A stretch of 64,000 nt of DNA. Origin: Eubacteriales bacterium. GTDB taxonomy: Bacteria; Bacillota_A; Clostridia; Christensenellales; Aristaeellaceae. Position numbers and translations under genes: made by a program. Below, in pieces: positions 48,057-59,409 of the stretch. The first letter of the stretch is position 1; each line of letters starts with the position of its first letter. The DNA lies in the NCBI GenBank assembly GCA_029974035.1, contig JARKQG010000048.1, forward strand, positions 1 through 64,000, in the 5' to 3' direction. The notes below the pieces were generated by a model, which saw only the letters and a list, made by a program, of their open reading frames with translations, did not search any database and was not told the DNA's origin.

Positions 48057-49997
48057 ATGGAGCGCAACGGAAACAGGACAAAGGTACTGATCGGGGCACT
48101 GGCGGCGGCGCTGGTGGCGGCCATCCTGACGGCGGTCGGGCTGGGCGTGCAGTCCGCGGGCCGCGGCAAGGACCTGGCGGCGAGTACCACCGCGCTCCAG
48201 GAGAACACCGACACCCTGGAAAAGGCGCAGGACGCGCTGGTGGCGGCCAAGGACGAGGCTTCGGCGCTCAGCGCCCGACTGGAATCGGAAAAGGCCGATG
48301 CCCAGGCCGCGCTGGATGAGAAGCAGGCGCTGCTTGATGACGCGCAGTCAAAGCTGGACGCGCTTACGGCCGAGTCCGACGACAGGCAGGCGCTGCTTGA
48401 CGACGCGCGGTCAAAGCTGGCCGCGGCGCAGAAAGAGGCCGAGGCGCTCGAAACGCGGCTCGCGGCCGCCGAATCGGAGCGGGACGAGGCGCTCCTTGCC
48501 AGGGAACAGCTCGAACAAAAGGGCGCCGAGGACGCCCGGTCTCTCGATGCGCTGAAGACCGTCAGCGCCCAGTACGACGAGGCGTCGGCCCGGGCGGACG
48601 CGCTGCAGGAAAAGCTCACCGCCGCCCAGGAGGACCTGGCCGGCAAGGCGGCCCTTCTGGACGAGGCCCAGCGCAAGGCGGATGAACTCAACCAGGCCCT
48701 CGCCGCCGCCCGGAAGGACGGGGGCGAGGCGAAGGCGGCCCTCACCGCCGCCCAGGAGGACCTGGCCGGCAAGGCGGCCCTCCTGACCGAAACCGAGGAA
48801 GAACTGGCCGAGGCCCGGCGGCAGCTTGACGAACTGAACCTCCGGCTGACCGCGGCGCAGGAAGGCGAAGGCGGCGTCCGCGCCGACCTGACCACCGCTC
48901 AGGCGGATCTGGCCGGCAAGGCGGCCCTTTTGACCGAGGCCCAGGCCGCGCTGGACGAAGCGCAGCAAAAGGTGGCCGAGCTCACGCGCCAGTTGGAAAC
49001 CAGCGGCGAATCCGAGCGCGCCGCCCGCGCGGCGCTGTCCAGTGCCCAGGCGGAGCTGACCGATAAGGACGCGCTGCTCGTCCAAACCCAGGCATCCCTT
49101 GAAAGCGCCCAGGCGCAGCTGGAGGAGAACGCCGCCGCCCGGAAGGACGTCGAAGCCAGGCTGGCCGAGGTCGAGGACGCCGCGCCCGCCGAGGCGCTGC
49201 AGGCGCTGGACGAGGCGCGCAGGGCCGTCGATGCCGAAAAGGCCGCCCATCAGGTCACGCTGGATGCCCTTGCCGACGCGCAGCAGGCGCTGGAGGCCGC
49301 CGCGGGCGACCAGGCCGCGCAGAAGGCGGCGCTCACCGACGCGCAGCAGGCGCTGGATGCCGAAAAAGCCGCCCACAAAACCACGCTGGACGCCCTTGCC
49401 GGCGCGCAGCAGGCGCTGGCCGCCGCCGCCGCCGCGGGCGAGCGCCAGCAGGCCGCGCTGGAGGAGGCCCGGGCGGCGCTGGCCGTCGAAGCCGAGGCCC
49501 GCGCCAAGGCCGAGGCGGACCTGGCGGGCGCCGAGGCCGCGCTGAAGGAGGCCGACGGGCGGGCCAAGGCCCTCGAAGACGCGCTGGACGAGAAGACCGG
49601 CGAGCTCACGGCCCAGCAGGCCGCGGGCGCCCAGGCCGAAGCGGACAAGGCCGACCTTGCGGCCGCGCTGGATGAAAAGATTGCCCAGCTCGAGGACGCC
49701 ATGAAGTCCATCGACGAGAAGGATCAGGAACTCCGGCAGGCCGAGGAACTGAAAGACAGCCTCACCGATCAGGTGATGGACTTGGTCTCCGCCTGGGAAT
49801 CCAACATGAAGGGCTTCTCCGACGAGATCAAAACCGTGCTCGAGCAGAAGCTGGCCGAGCGCAAGGCCCAGCGCGAAGCCCAGGCCGCCAGCGGCGTGGA
49901 GTCCGACGACCAGCAGACGCTGGACGAAATCGAAACCTGGCTGAACGACCTGTATACCCGCATCTGCGAGAACATTTCCGTGGACCCCGCGGGCTGA
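48057..49997 (+). CDS. Membrane-anchored long coiled-coil protein
   Basis: A 646-aa protein with a short N-terminus, one membrane segment (about 10-32), a continuous Ala/Glu/Asp/Leu-rich coiled coil (about 40-560) and a non-repetitive end with SLTDQVMDLVSAWESNMKG and a final ETWLNDLYTRICENIS. The coil includes modules such as LTAAQEDLAGKAALL (three copies) and DAEKAAH...TLDALA...AQQAL (two copies), with DNA repeats to match. Function unknown; the architecture suggests an extracellular or cortical spacer. ATG at 48057 is seven bases after GGGGAGG; the GTG at 48051 is too close. Confidence 0.75.
   Translation: MERNGNRTKVLIGALAAALVAAILTAVGLGVQSAGRGKDLAASTTALQENTDTLEKAQDALVAAKDEASALSARLESEKADAQAALDEKQALLDDAQSKLDALTAESDDRQALLDDARSKLAAAQKEAEALETRLAAAESERDEALLAREQLEQKGAEDARSLDALKTVSAQYDEASARADALQEKLTAAQEDLAGKAALLDEAQRKADELNQALAAARKDGGEAKAALTAAQEDLAGKAALLTETEEELAEARRQLDELNLRLTAAQEGEGGVRADLTTAQADLAGKAALLTEAQAALDEAQQKVAELTRQLETSGESERAARAALSSAQAELTDKDALLVQTQASLESAQAQLEENAAARKDVEARLAEVEDAAPAEALQALDEARRAVDAEKAAHQVTLDALADAQQALEAAAGDQAAQKAALTDAQQALDAEKAAHKTTLDALAGAQQALAAAAAAGERQQAALEEARAALAVEAEARAKAEADLAGAEAALKEADGRAKALEDALDEKTGELTAQQAAGAQAEADKADLAAALDEKIAQLEDAMKSIDEKDQELRQAEELKDSLTDQVMDLVSAWESNMKGFSDEIKTVLEQKLAERKAQREAQAASGVESDDQQTLDEIETWLNDLYTRICENISVDPAG
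48615..48781 (+). repeat. 41-bp direct repeats inside the coiled-coil gene
   Basis: Two exact 41-bp copies (48615-48655 and 48741-48781) starting CTCACCGCCGCCCAGGAGG, with a diverged third at about 48892. They encode LTAAQEDLAGKAAL. Confidence 0.85.
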
Positions 49998-50023
49998 GGG
50001 TTTTGGCGCAAACGGCTTATTCA

Positions 50024-50058
50024 CCGAATCCGGCGCGCGCGCGCCGGATTCGGTTTTT
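50024..50058 (+). terminator. Terminator of the coiled-coil gene
   Basis: 30-bp perfect palindrome (50024-50053) followed by TTTTT. Confidence 0.9.
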
Positions 50059-50089
50059 CCCGGGACCGGAACAGCCCGGCACGTTTAAC

Positions 50090-50118
50090 TTGATTGTGGC
50101 GGCCCGATCGGATATAAT
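50090..50118 (+). promoter_or_regulatory. Sigma-A promoter of murA-dapF-rbsK
   Basis: TTGATT (50090-50095), 17-bp spacer, TATAAT (50113-50118), 50 bp before the murA start. Confidence 0.85.
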
Positions 50119-50169
50119 AAAAAGAAGCCAAATTTGCCGCGCCGATCGCGGCCCCAAGGGGTTCATTAC

Positions 50170-51438
50170 ATGTCGGAAATCCTGTGCATCCAAGGCGGCG
50201 TGCGCCTGTGCGGCGAGGTGTCGGTCTCGGGCGGTAAAAACGCCGCGGTCGCGATCATTCCGGCCGCGCTTTTGGCGCATTCCCCCTGCACGATCGAAAA
50301 CCTGCCCGATATCGCCGATGTGAGGTCGTTGATCGAGATGCTGCGCGCGCTGGGCGCGGGCGTAGAATTCTCCGGCAACACCATGATCATCGATCCGCGG
50401 ACGGTGGACAATTTTTCGCCGCCCTACGAGCTGTCCCGGCAGATGCGCGCCTCGTACTACCTGGCGCCGGTGCTGCTGGGGCTTTTTTCCCGGGCGGAGG
50501 TGCCCATGCCGGGCGGCTGCGACATCGGCGCCCGCCCCATCGACCAGACCATCAAGGGCATGACCACGCTGGGCGCGGACGTGCGCATCGAGCGCGGCAC
50601 GCTGCTGGTTTCCACCGAGGGGCTGCACGGCGCGGAGGTGTATCTGGACATCCCGTCGGTGGGCGCCACGATCAACACCATGCTGACCGCCGTATCCGCC
50701 ACCGGCAACACCACCATCTACAACTGCGCCAAGGAGCCCCACATCGTGGATGTGGCCAACTTTCTCAACAGCATGGGCGCGCGCATCAAGGGCCCGGGCA
50801 CGGACATCATCCGCGTGGCCGGCGGGCGGCCCCTCCGGGGCTCCACCTACGCCGTCATCCCCGACCAGATCGAAACCGGCACGCTGATGATCGCCGCGGC
50901 CGCCACCGGCGGCGACGTGACCATCAGCGGCGCCATCCCCACCCCCCTGGAGGCGCTGTCGGCGAAGCTGCTGGAGATGGGCGTCTACGTCAGCGAGGAG
51001 GACGACCGCATCCGCGTCCGCGCGGACGGCAACCTCCGCTCCGTCAACATCAAGACCCAGGTGTACCCAGGCTTTCCCACGGACCTGCAGCAGCCCATGA
51101 CCTCGCTGCTGACCATCGCCAACGGCCAGTCCGTGGTCACGGAAACCATCTACGAGGCCCGCTTCAAGTACGTGGAGGAATTGCGCCGCATGGGCGCGAA
51201 GATCCGCATTCTGGACCGCACGGCCATTGTGGACGGCGTGGACCGGCTGATCGGCGCGCCCGTTTCGGCCACGGACCTTCGCGCCGGGGCGTCGATGGTG
51301 GTGGCGGGCCTTCTGGCGGAGGGCGCCACCGAAATTTCGGGCCTCCGGTACATCCTGCGCGGCTACGAGGACATTGACCTCAAGCTGCGCGCGCTGGGCG
51401 CCCGCATTGAGCGGATCGAGCGCCCGTCCCGGTACTAG
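50170..51438 (+). CDS. murA: UDP-GlcNAc 1-carboxyvinyltransferase MurA
   Basis: First committed step of peptidoglycan precursor synthesis: transfers enolpyruvate from PEP to UDP-GlcNAc. The 422-aa product has the N-terminal GGVRLCGEVSVSGGKNAAV, the catalytic loop GGCDIGARPID with Cys117 (the Cys blocked by fosfomycin) and FPTDLQQPMTSLL and LRAGASMVVAGL. AAGGGG lies eight bases before the ATG. First gene of an operon with dapF (18-bp gap) and rbsK. Confidence 0.96.
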   Translation: MSEILCIQGGVRLCGEVSVSGGKNAAVAIIPAALLAHSPCTIENLPDIADVRSLIEMLRALGAGVEFSGNTMIIDPRTVDNFSPPYELSRQMRASYYLAPVLLGLFSRAEVPMPGGCDIGARPIDQTIKGMTTLGADVRIERGTLLVSTEGLHGAEVYLDIPSVGATINTMLTAVSATGNTTIYNCAKEPHIVDVANFLNSMGARIKGPGTDIIRVAGGRPLRGSTYAVIPDQIETGTLMIAAAATGGDVTISGAIPTPLEALSAKLLEMGVYVSEEDDRIRVRADGNLRSVNIKTQVYPGFPTDLQQPMTSLLTIANGQSVVTETIYEARFKYVEELRRMGAKIRILDRTAIVDGVDRLIGAPVSATDLRAGASMVVAGLLAEGATEISGLRYILRGYEDIDLKLRALGARIERIERPSRY

Positions 51439-51456
51439 GCTGCGGGAGGGATTGCC

Positions 51457-52260
51457 ATGCGCTTTTACAAGATGCACGGGCTGGGCAACGACTATGTGTA
51501 CCTCGACTGTTTCCGCCAGGCGCCGCCGGCGGACCCGGGCGCGCTGTCTGTGAAGATGGCGCGGCCACATTTTGGCGTCGGGTCGGACGGGCTGGTGCTG
51601 ATGCTGCCCTCCGGCGTGGCCGACGCCCGGATGCGCATGTTCAACGCCGACGGCAGCGAGGGCGCCATGTGCGGCAACGCGCTCCGATGCGTCGCCAAAT
51701 ACCTGTACGATTCGGGCATCGCCCGAAAGGGCCGCCTGACGGTGGAGACCCTGGCCGGCATCCGGACGGCGGACGTTCTGGTGGAAAACGGCGTCGCCGT
51801 CGGCGCCCGGTGCGACATGGGCCGCGTTTTCTGGGACGAGCGGGACGTGACCGTCCGCGCCGCCGGGCGCGACTGGTCGCTGCGCCGGGTGGACGTGGGC
51901 TCAAAGCACGGGGTGGCGCTTCTGGACGCGCAGCCGGAGGACGCGCTGTTTTTTGAGGCGGGGCCGCTTCTCGAGCGGGCGGAGGCGTTCCCCGACCGCG
52001 CCAACATCGAATTTGTCACCCGCGAGGGCCCGGACGCGCTGCGCATGCGGGTGTGGGAGAAGGGCTCCGGCGAAACCCTGGCCTGCGGCACCGGCGCCAC
52101 GGCGGCCTTTGTGGCCGCGTCGCTGAAGGGCTGGGCGGGGCGGCGCGCCACGGTGCAGCTCAGGGGCGGCGCGCTGGCCATCGAGTGGGGCGAAGGCGGA
52201 CACGTGATCATGGAAGGCCCCGCGACCTTCGTCTTTTCCGGCGAATGGCCCGAGGACTGA
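51457..52260 (+). CDS. dapF: Diaminopimelate epimerase
   Basis: Interconverts LL- and meso-diaminopimelate for lysine and peptidoglycan. The 267-aa product keeps both catalytic thiols: Cys72 in GAMCGNALRC and Cys210 in LACGTGA, plus FNADGSEG. Overlap of interests with murA (cell-wall precursors) is clear. GGGAGGG before the ATG. Confidence 0.96.
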   Translation: MRFYKMHGLGNDYVYLDCFRQAPPADPGALSVKMARPHFGVGSDGLVLMLPSGVADARMRMFNADGSEGAMCGNALRCVAKYLYDSGIARKGRLTVETLAGIRTADVLVENGVAVGARCDMGRVFWDERDVTVRAAGRDWSLRRVDVGSKHGVALLDAQPEDALFFEAGPLLERAEAFPDRANIEFVTREGPDALRMRVWEKGSGETLACGTGATAAFVAASLKGWAGRRATVQLRGGALAIEWGEGGHVIMEGPATFVFSGEWPED

Positions 52261-52279
52261 TACAAAAGGAGCGATCGGC

Positions 52280-53218
52280 ATGGCGGACATTCTGGTGGTC
52301 GGAAGCCTGAACGTGGACCTCACCGTCAGCGTACCCCGGTTTTTGAAGCCCGGCGAAACCATGACCGGCACCAAATTTGCGGTGTTTACCGGCGGCAAGG
52401 GCGGAAACCAGGCGGTGGCCGCGGCCCGGCTGGGCGCGGACGTGGCCATGATCGGCTGCGTCGGCGACGACGCCAACGGTGAAATGTACAAGGCCGCGCT
52501 GGCGCGCGAGGGCGTCCGGCTGGAGGCCATATCCACCATTCCGGACGAAACCACCGGCGTGGCGGTGATCACCGTGGACGGGGCGGGGGAGAACACCATC
52601 GCCATCGTGCCCGGCGCCAACGCGCGGCTTTCGGTGGACGTGATCTCCGGTGCCGGGGCGATGTTCCGCGGCGCGAAGGCCTGCCTTTTGCAGCTGGAAA
52701 CGCCGCTGCCCACCATTCAGCACGCGGCGGCGCTGGCCCGGGCGGCAAGCGTCCCCGTGATTCTGGACCCGGCGCCCGCGCCGGCAAAGCCGCTGCCCCG
52801 GGCCCTTGTCATGCTGTGCGACTACATCACGCCCAACGAAACCGAGCTGGGCCTTCTGACCGGCATGGCGGTTTCCACCGTCGAACAGGCGGCGGAGGCC
52901 GCGATGAAGCTGATCGCCCAGGGCGCGAAGGCGGTCATCAACAAGCGGGGCGCGGCGGGCGCGCTGCTGGTCACCCGCGAGGGCTACCGGCTCTACGAGG
53001 GCTACAGGGTCAAGGCGGTGGACACCACCGCCGCCGGCGACACCTTCAACGCCGCCCTGGCCGTGGGCCTGGCGATGAACCTGGCCGTGCCGGACGCCAT
53101 CCGCCTGGCCAACGCGGCGGCCGCCCTTTCGGTGACGGGCATGGGCGCCCAGGCCGCAATGCCCTCCTTTGAGCGCGCCTCCGCGCTGGTGGACGGCCTG
53201 GAATACCCCGAGGGTTAG
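52280..53218 (+). CDS. rbsK: Ribokinase (PfkB family)
   Basis: A 312-aa PfkB-family sugar kinase best matching ribokinase: VVGSLNVDLTV, FTGGKGGNQAVAAARLG, GENTIAIVPGAN and the catalytic TTAAGDTFNAALAVG with the base Asp. It would phosphorylate ribose at O5. Third gene after murA and dapF; its 3' end overlaps the converging comEA-like gene by 4 bp. Confidence 0.88.
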   Translation: MADILVVGSLNVDLTVSVPRFLKPGETMTGTKFAVFTGGKGGNQAVAAARLGADVAMIGCVGDDANGEMYKAALAREGVRLEAISTIPDETTGVAVITVDGAGENTIAIVPGANARLSVDVISGAGAMFRGAKACLLQLETPLPTIQHAAALARAASVPVILDPAPAPAKPLPRALVMLCDYITPNETELGLLTGMAVSTVEQAAEAAMKLIAQGAKAVINKRGAAGALLVTREGYRLYEGYRVKAVDTTAAGDTFNAALAVGLAMNLAVPDAIRLANAAAALSVTGMGAQAAMPSFERASALVDGLEYPEG

Positions 53219-53553
53219 TCCGCCACCGCGATTTTTTCGATCTCCCGGAGCTTCGCGGGGCCGATGCCCTCCACATTCAGCAGCTCTTTGGGCGCCTCAA
53301 GGGCGCCCTTTTCGCGCACGAAGGCCTCGATGCGGGCCGCCAGCACCGGCCCGATGCCCGGAATCGACGCCAGAAGCGCCGCGTCCGCATGGTTGAGGCC
53401 GATCCGCGCCCGGCCCTCGCGCCACACGATGCCGCTGAGCGCCTTCGTGTCCATCCTCGGGTGCCGCACCGCCGCCCGGGGCAAGCCCCGGATCAGCAAA
53501 AGCGCCGCCATTAAGAGCATCAGCGGCAAAAGCCCCTTCGTCATCCGCCCCAT
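53215..53553 (-). CDS. Helix-hairpin-helix protein (ComEA-like)
   Basis: A 112-aa protein with one N-terminal membrane segment (about 6-22) and a double helix-hairpin-helix (LNHADAALLASIPGIGPVLAARIEAF in two motifs, LLNVEGIGPAKLREIEK). It resembles the DNA-binding end of the competence protein ComEA but lacks the usual SLBB/linker domain, so it is a short form. Start could also be the ATG at 53544. Confidence 0.75.
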   Translation of the reverse strand: MGRMTKGLLPLMLLMAALLLIRGLPRAAVRHPRMDTKALSGIVWREGRARIGLNHADAALLASIPGIGPVLAARIEAFVREKGALEAPKELLNVEGIGPAKLREIEKIAVAD

Positions 53554-53648
53554 CCCATCACCTTCCCCGCCATGCTAGCGCCTCCGCCCGCCGGACGCCA
53601 GCCGGAACGGAACGCCCGTTCACCCCAATCCCGCGCGCCGCGAGAAAC

Positions 53649-53662
53649 CGAACATATGTTCA
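53649..53662. promoter_or_regulatory. LexA SOS box upstream of recA
   Basis: CGAACATATGTTCA is an almost perfect Gram-positive SOS box (CGAACRNRYGTTCG). It lies 90 bp before recA. Confidence 0.9.
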
Positions 53663-53670
53663 TTTTTCTG

Positions 53671-53719
53671 TAAAATCCCGCGCGGCCCGCTGGCGGCCGC
53701 GGCCGGTTTGTGGTATAGT
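53671..53719 (+). promoter_or_regulatory. Candidate -10 boxes of recA
   Basis: TAAAAT (53671-53676) places the SOS box over its -35 region; a second candidate, extended -10 TGGTATAGT (53711-53719), lies 33 bp before the start codon. LexA control of the first is easier to explain. Confidence 0.5.
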
Positions 53720-53751
53720 TGGGGAGGAATACCGGAAGGGGCGTGAATCGG

Positions 53752-54855
<1,104 letters not shown>

Positions 54856-54907
54856 AAAAAGCGCCGGAGGGCCCGGTTCCTCCGGCCTCCCCATCCGCAA
54901 AGGCATA

Positions 54908-54943
54908 AAGGCAGAGCGGGGGCGATCGCCTCCGCTCTGCCTT
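54908..54943. terminator. Bidirectional terminator between recA and rluF-like gene
   Basis: Long near-perfect inverted repeat AAGGCAGAGCGG ... CCGCTCTGCCTT around GGCGATCGCC; TTTTT on the right and a T-containing tail (TATGCCTTT) on the minus side. Confidence 0.8.
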
Positions 54944-54958
54944 TTTATGGGCGAAAGA

Positions 54959-55714
54959 TCATTCTTCCCCGCGGGGCTCTCCCGCGGGTGCGCCCGGCGT
55001 ATCCTCCGTGGCCGCCAGAAGGGCCGCAACCTCCGCCGCCTCCAGCTTCCGGTAGTGGCCGGGGGCGAGGCCGGAAAGCGTGATGTTCATCACGCGGACG
55101 CGCTCAAGGGCGCGGACCCGGTAGCCCAGGGCCTCGCACATCCTGCGGATCTGGCGGTTGATGCCCTGCACCAGCACGATGCCGAAGGACCGGTCCCCGG
55201 TCCGCCAGGCGCGGCAGGGCAGCGTGACCCGGTCCAGGATGGGCACGCCCGCGGCCATGCGGGCCAGAAATTCGTCGGTCACGGCCCGATCCACCGTCAC
55301 CCGGTACTCCTTTTCGTGCCCGCCCGAGGCCCGCAGGATGCGGTTGACGATGGCGCCGTCGCTGGTCAAAAGCAGCAGCCCGCTGGAATCCTTGTCCAGC
55401 CGCCCGATGGGAAACACCCGCTCCGGGTAGTTGAGGTAGTCGATCACGTTCATGGGCTCGCGCCGGTCGGTGGTGCACACCACCCCCGCGGGCTTGTAAA
55501 GCGCCAGGTACACCTTGGGCGCGCCGCCCTCAACGGTCCGCCCGTCCACCGCCACCCGCGCGCCCTCCGGCACCTGGTCTCCCAGCACCGCCACGCGGCC
55601 GTCGATGGTCACGCGGCCCGCCTCGATCAGCCTGTCCGCCTCGCGCCGGGAGCAGAACCCGCTGTCCGACAGCAGCCGGTTGATGCGCATGGCGGACAAA
55701 TCTTGCTTTTTCAT
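54959..55714 (-). CDS. 23S rRNA pseudouridine synthase (RluF/RluB type)
   Basis: A 251-aa RsuA-family pseudouridine synthase: N-terminal S4 domain (MRINRLLSDSGFCSRREADRLIEAG in two motifs), catalytic GRLDKDSSGLLLLTSDG with the nucleophile Asp, and the RluF-like end INRQIRRMCEALGYRV. RluF of E. coli acts on U2604 of 23S rRNA; site here not proven. Confidence 0.88.
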   Translation of the reverse strand: MKKQDLSAMRINRLLSDSGFCSRREADRLIEAGRVTIDGRVAVLGDQVPEGARVAVDGRTVEGGAPKVYLALYKPAGVVCTTDRREPMNVIDYLNYPERVFPIGRLDKDSSGLLLLTSDGAIVNRILRASGGHEKEYRVTVDRAVTDEFLARMAAGVPILDRVTLPCRAWRTGDRSFGIVLVQGINRQIRRMCEALGYRVRALERVRVMNITLSGLAPGHYRKLEAAEVAALLAATEDTPGAPAGEPRGEE

Positions 55715-55755
55715 GAAATCTTTTCTCCGGTTCTATGGATAATCCGTAACATATA

Positions 55756-55764
55756 TGATACAAT
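55756..55764 (+). promoter_or_regulatory. Extended -10 of the DUF1015 gene
   Basis: TGATACAAT: TG, one base, TACAAT (55759-55764), 39 bp before the start. No good -35 hexamer is seen, as allowed for extended -10 promoters. Confidence 0.45.
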
Positions 55765-55802
55765 AGCGGCTGAGAATACTCAAGAAGGCGTGGGGTCGAA
55801 CG

Positions 55803-57032
55803 ATGGATTTTACAAAGTACGCGCTCCGGCCGGGCGGTATCCTGCTGCCCCAGGGGGTGGACTACCGGAAGTGGGCGGTCATCGCCTGCGACCAGTTTAC
55901 CTCGCAGCCCGAATACTGGGCGGACGTGGAAAAGCTGGTCGGAAGCGCGCCCTCCACGCTGAACATGATCTATCCGGAGGCCTGGCTCCACCAGGGAGAC
56001 GCGCGCATCCCCCGGATCCACGAGGCCATGCGCCGGGCGCTCGAGGGGGTGCTCCAACCGGCCACGGAGGGCTTTGTGCTGGTGGAGCGGCAGGTGTCTA
56101 CCGGCACGCGGCTGGGGCTTGTGGCCGCGGTGGACCTGGAAAAGTACGACTACCGGCGCGGCTCAAAGGCGCTGATCCGCCCCACGGAGGCCACCATTGC
56201 GGAGCGCATTCCACCCCGGATGAAGATCCGGCTGGCCGCGCCGCTGGAATCCCCCCATGTGCTCCTTCTGGTGGACGACCCGGAGAAGACCCTGCTGGAG
56301 CCGCTGCACGCGGCGCGCGCCGCGCTCCGGCCGCTGTACGACTTTGACCTGATGCTGGGCGGCGGCCGCGTGCGGGGCTGGGCGGTGGAGGGCGCGCCGC
56401 TGGAAAATACCGCCCGGGCGCTGGACGCGCTCCATGCCCGGTGCGACGGGCTGCTCTACGCGGTGGGCGACGGCAACCACTCGCTGGCCACCGCCCGGGC
56501 CTCGTGGGAGGCGATCAAGGCGCGGCTCTCCCCCGCCGAGCAGGCGGCCCACCCGGCCCGCTGGGCGCTCGTCGAAATCGGCAACCTCTTTGACCCGTCG
56601 CTGGTGTTCCGGCCCATCCACCGGGCGGTGTTCGGCGCAAACGGCGCGGATCTGACGCTGGATTTCATCATGTGGTGCCGCGCCCGCGGCGTGAACGTGG
56701 CCGCCTGCGACGAGGACGGCGCCCAGATGTACCTGCTGGACGCGCCCGTGCGGCTGGTCAACGCGCCGGATACGCCGCCGGTGCAGCTGATCCAGCCGTT
56801 TCTGGACGAATGGCTGGCCGCCCATCCGGAGGCGTCGGTGGACTATATCCACGGCCGGGAGGCGCTGGACGGCCTACGCGCCATGGGCGCGGCGGGCATC
56901 CGGCTGACCGCCATCGACAAATTCACGCTGTTCCCGGGCGTGCGCACCGGCGGCTCGCTGCCGCTGAAGAGCTTTTCCATGGGCGAGGCGCGGGACAAGC
57001 GGTATTATCTCGAATGCCGCGCGCTGGTATAA
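55803..57032 (+). CDS. DUF1015 family protein
   Basis: A 409-aa cytosolic protein of the DUF1015 family (function unknown, linked by context to phosphoserine metabolism in some bacteria). Typical blocks: ACDQFTSQPEYWADVEKLVG, LYAVGDGNHSLATARASWEA and VFRPIHRAVFG. Its last codons carry an extended -10 for the next gene. Annotated on family resemblance. Confidence 0.88.
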   Translation: MDFTKYALRPGGILLPQGVDYRKWAVIACDQFTSQPEYWADVEKLVGSAPSTLNMIYPEAWLHQGDARIPRIHEAMRRALEGVLQPATEGFVLVERQVSTGTRLGLVAAVDLEKYDYRRGSKALIRPTEATIAERIPPRMKIRLAAPLESPHVLLLVDDPEKTLLEPLHAARAALRPLYDFDLMLGGGRVRGWAVEGAPLENTARALDALHARCDGLLYAVGDGNHSLATARASWEAIKARLSPAEQAAHPARWALVEIGNLFDPSLVFRPIHRAVFGANGADLTLDFIMWCRARGVNVAACDEDGAQMYLLDAPVRLVNAPDTPPVQLIQPFLDEWLAAHPEASVDYIHGREALDGLRAMGAAGIRLTAIDKFTLFPGVRTGGSLPLKSFSMGEARDKRYYLECRALV

Positions 57033-57033
57033 T
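57025..57033 (+). promoter_or_regulatory. Extended -10 promoter of rlmI-like gene
   Basis: TGGTATAAT: TG, one base, TATAAT (57028-57033), 25 bp before the start codon. The TAA in the hexamer is the stop codon of DUF1015. Confidence 0.5.
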
Positions 57034-57057
57034 CCGCCGCGCCTGAAAGGGGCATGT

Positions 57058-58223
<1,166 letters not shown>

Positions 58224-58227
<4 letters not shown>

Positions 58228-59396
58228 TGGACGCCCCGGGCAAATCGGAAGGGCGCGCCGCCCGGAGAAAAGCCGCGCGGCGGGCCCGGAGAAAGCGCGC
58301 GCTGACAGCCCTGGCCGCGGTCATGATGGCCGCGGCGGGCTTTTTGCTGCTTTTCGGCGCGCTCGGGCCCCGGCCCGATCTTGCGGCCTCCGCCCCGGCC
58401 TCCGCCCCGACGCCCACGCCCGCCCCGACGCCCACGCCCGCCGCTACGCCAAGCCCCGCGCCCGTCACGCTGAGCGTGTCCGCCGCCGGGGATGTCACGC
58501 TGGGGGGCGACACCCGCGGGCGCACCCACGCGGCCTTTGCCGCGGCGTGGAAGAAAAACGGCGCGGACTACTTTTTTCAGAACGTGCGCGAGATTTTCGA
58601 GGGGGACGACCTGAGCATCGTCAACCTCGAAGGCCCGCTGACCCGCGCCACGCGACACCGGGAAAAGGAATTTGCCTTCAAGGGCGATCCGGCCTACGCG
58701 CAGATTCTGGTTTCCGGTTCGGTGGAGGCGGCCAACCTGGCCAACAACCACGCCAAGGACTACTACGACAAGGGCCTCAACGACACCGCCGACGCGCTGA
58801 AAAAGGCCGGGGTCACGCCCTTTGGCTGGGGCAACAGCCAGGTGCTGGAAATCAAGGGCGTCAAGGTGGGGCTCGCCGGGTTCGGCGTGTGGTACATCTC
58901 CGCGAGTCAGCTGAAAAAGCAGGTCGCCGCGCTGAAGGCGCAGTGCGACCTGGTGATCGTCTCCATCCACGGCGGCGAGGAGGGCGAGGGCCGCGCCACC
59001 AAGGCCCAGAAAAGCTACGCCCGCGCCGCGGTGAACGGCGGCGCCCTGCTGGTGCTGGGGCACCACCCCCACGTGGTGGGGGGCATCGAGGTGTACAAGG
59101 GCGCGGTGATCGCCTACAGCCTGGGCAACTTCTGCTTCGGCGGCAACCTGAACCCGTCGGACAAGGACACCTTCATCCTCCGGCAGACATTCACCGTCGG
59201 CGCGGAGGGCATCGTCCCCGCGGAGACCCTCGTCATCCCCTGCGCCATCTCCGGCAGCAAAAAGAAGAACGACTACCAGCCCGCGCCCCTCGCCGGCGAC
59301 GACGCGGAGCGCGTGCTGGGCCGCGTCGAAAAGCTGTCCAGGGGCTTTGATGCCCCCGTGGACCTCACCGCCTCCCGCGCGCGTCTGGCGGGGTGA
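58224..59396 (+). CDS. CapA family protein
   Basis: A 390-aa surface protein: basic start, one membrane segment (about 35-55), a Thr-Pro linker (about 63-85) and a CapA/PgsA-like metallophosphoesterase-fold domain (SVSAAGDVTLGG, IVNLEGPLT, NLANNHAKDYYDKGL, SIHGGEE, LGHHPHVVGG and AYSLGNFCFGG). The family is needed for poly-gamma-glutamate export or anchoring. A single capA does not prove capsule production; capBC are not in the window. Confidence 0.88.
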
Positions 59397-59409
59397 GGGC
59401 AGCGCCCCG

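Noticed and set aside
48411..50024. 537-codon minus-strand frame over the coiled-coil gene
   Set aside because: Antisense of a repetitive Ala/Glu-rich gene; Gly/Leu/Arg composition and no start signals.
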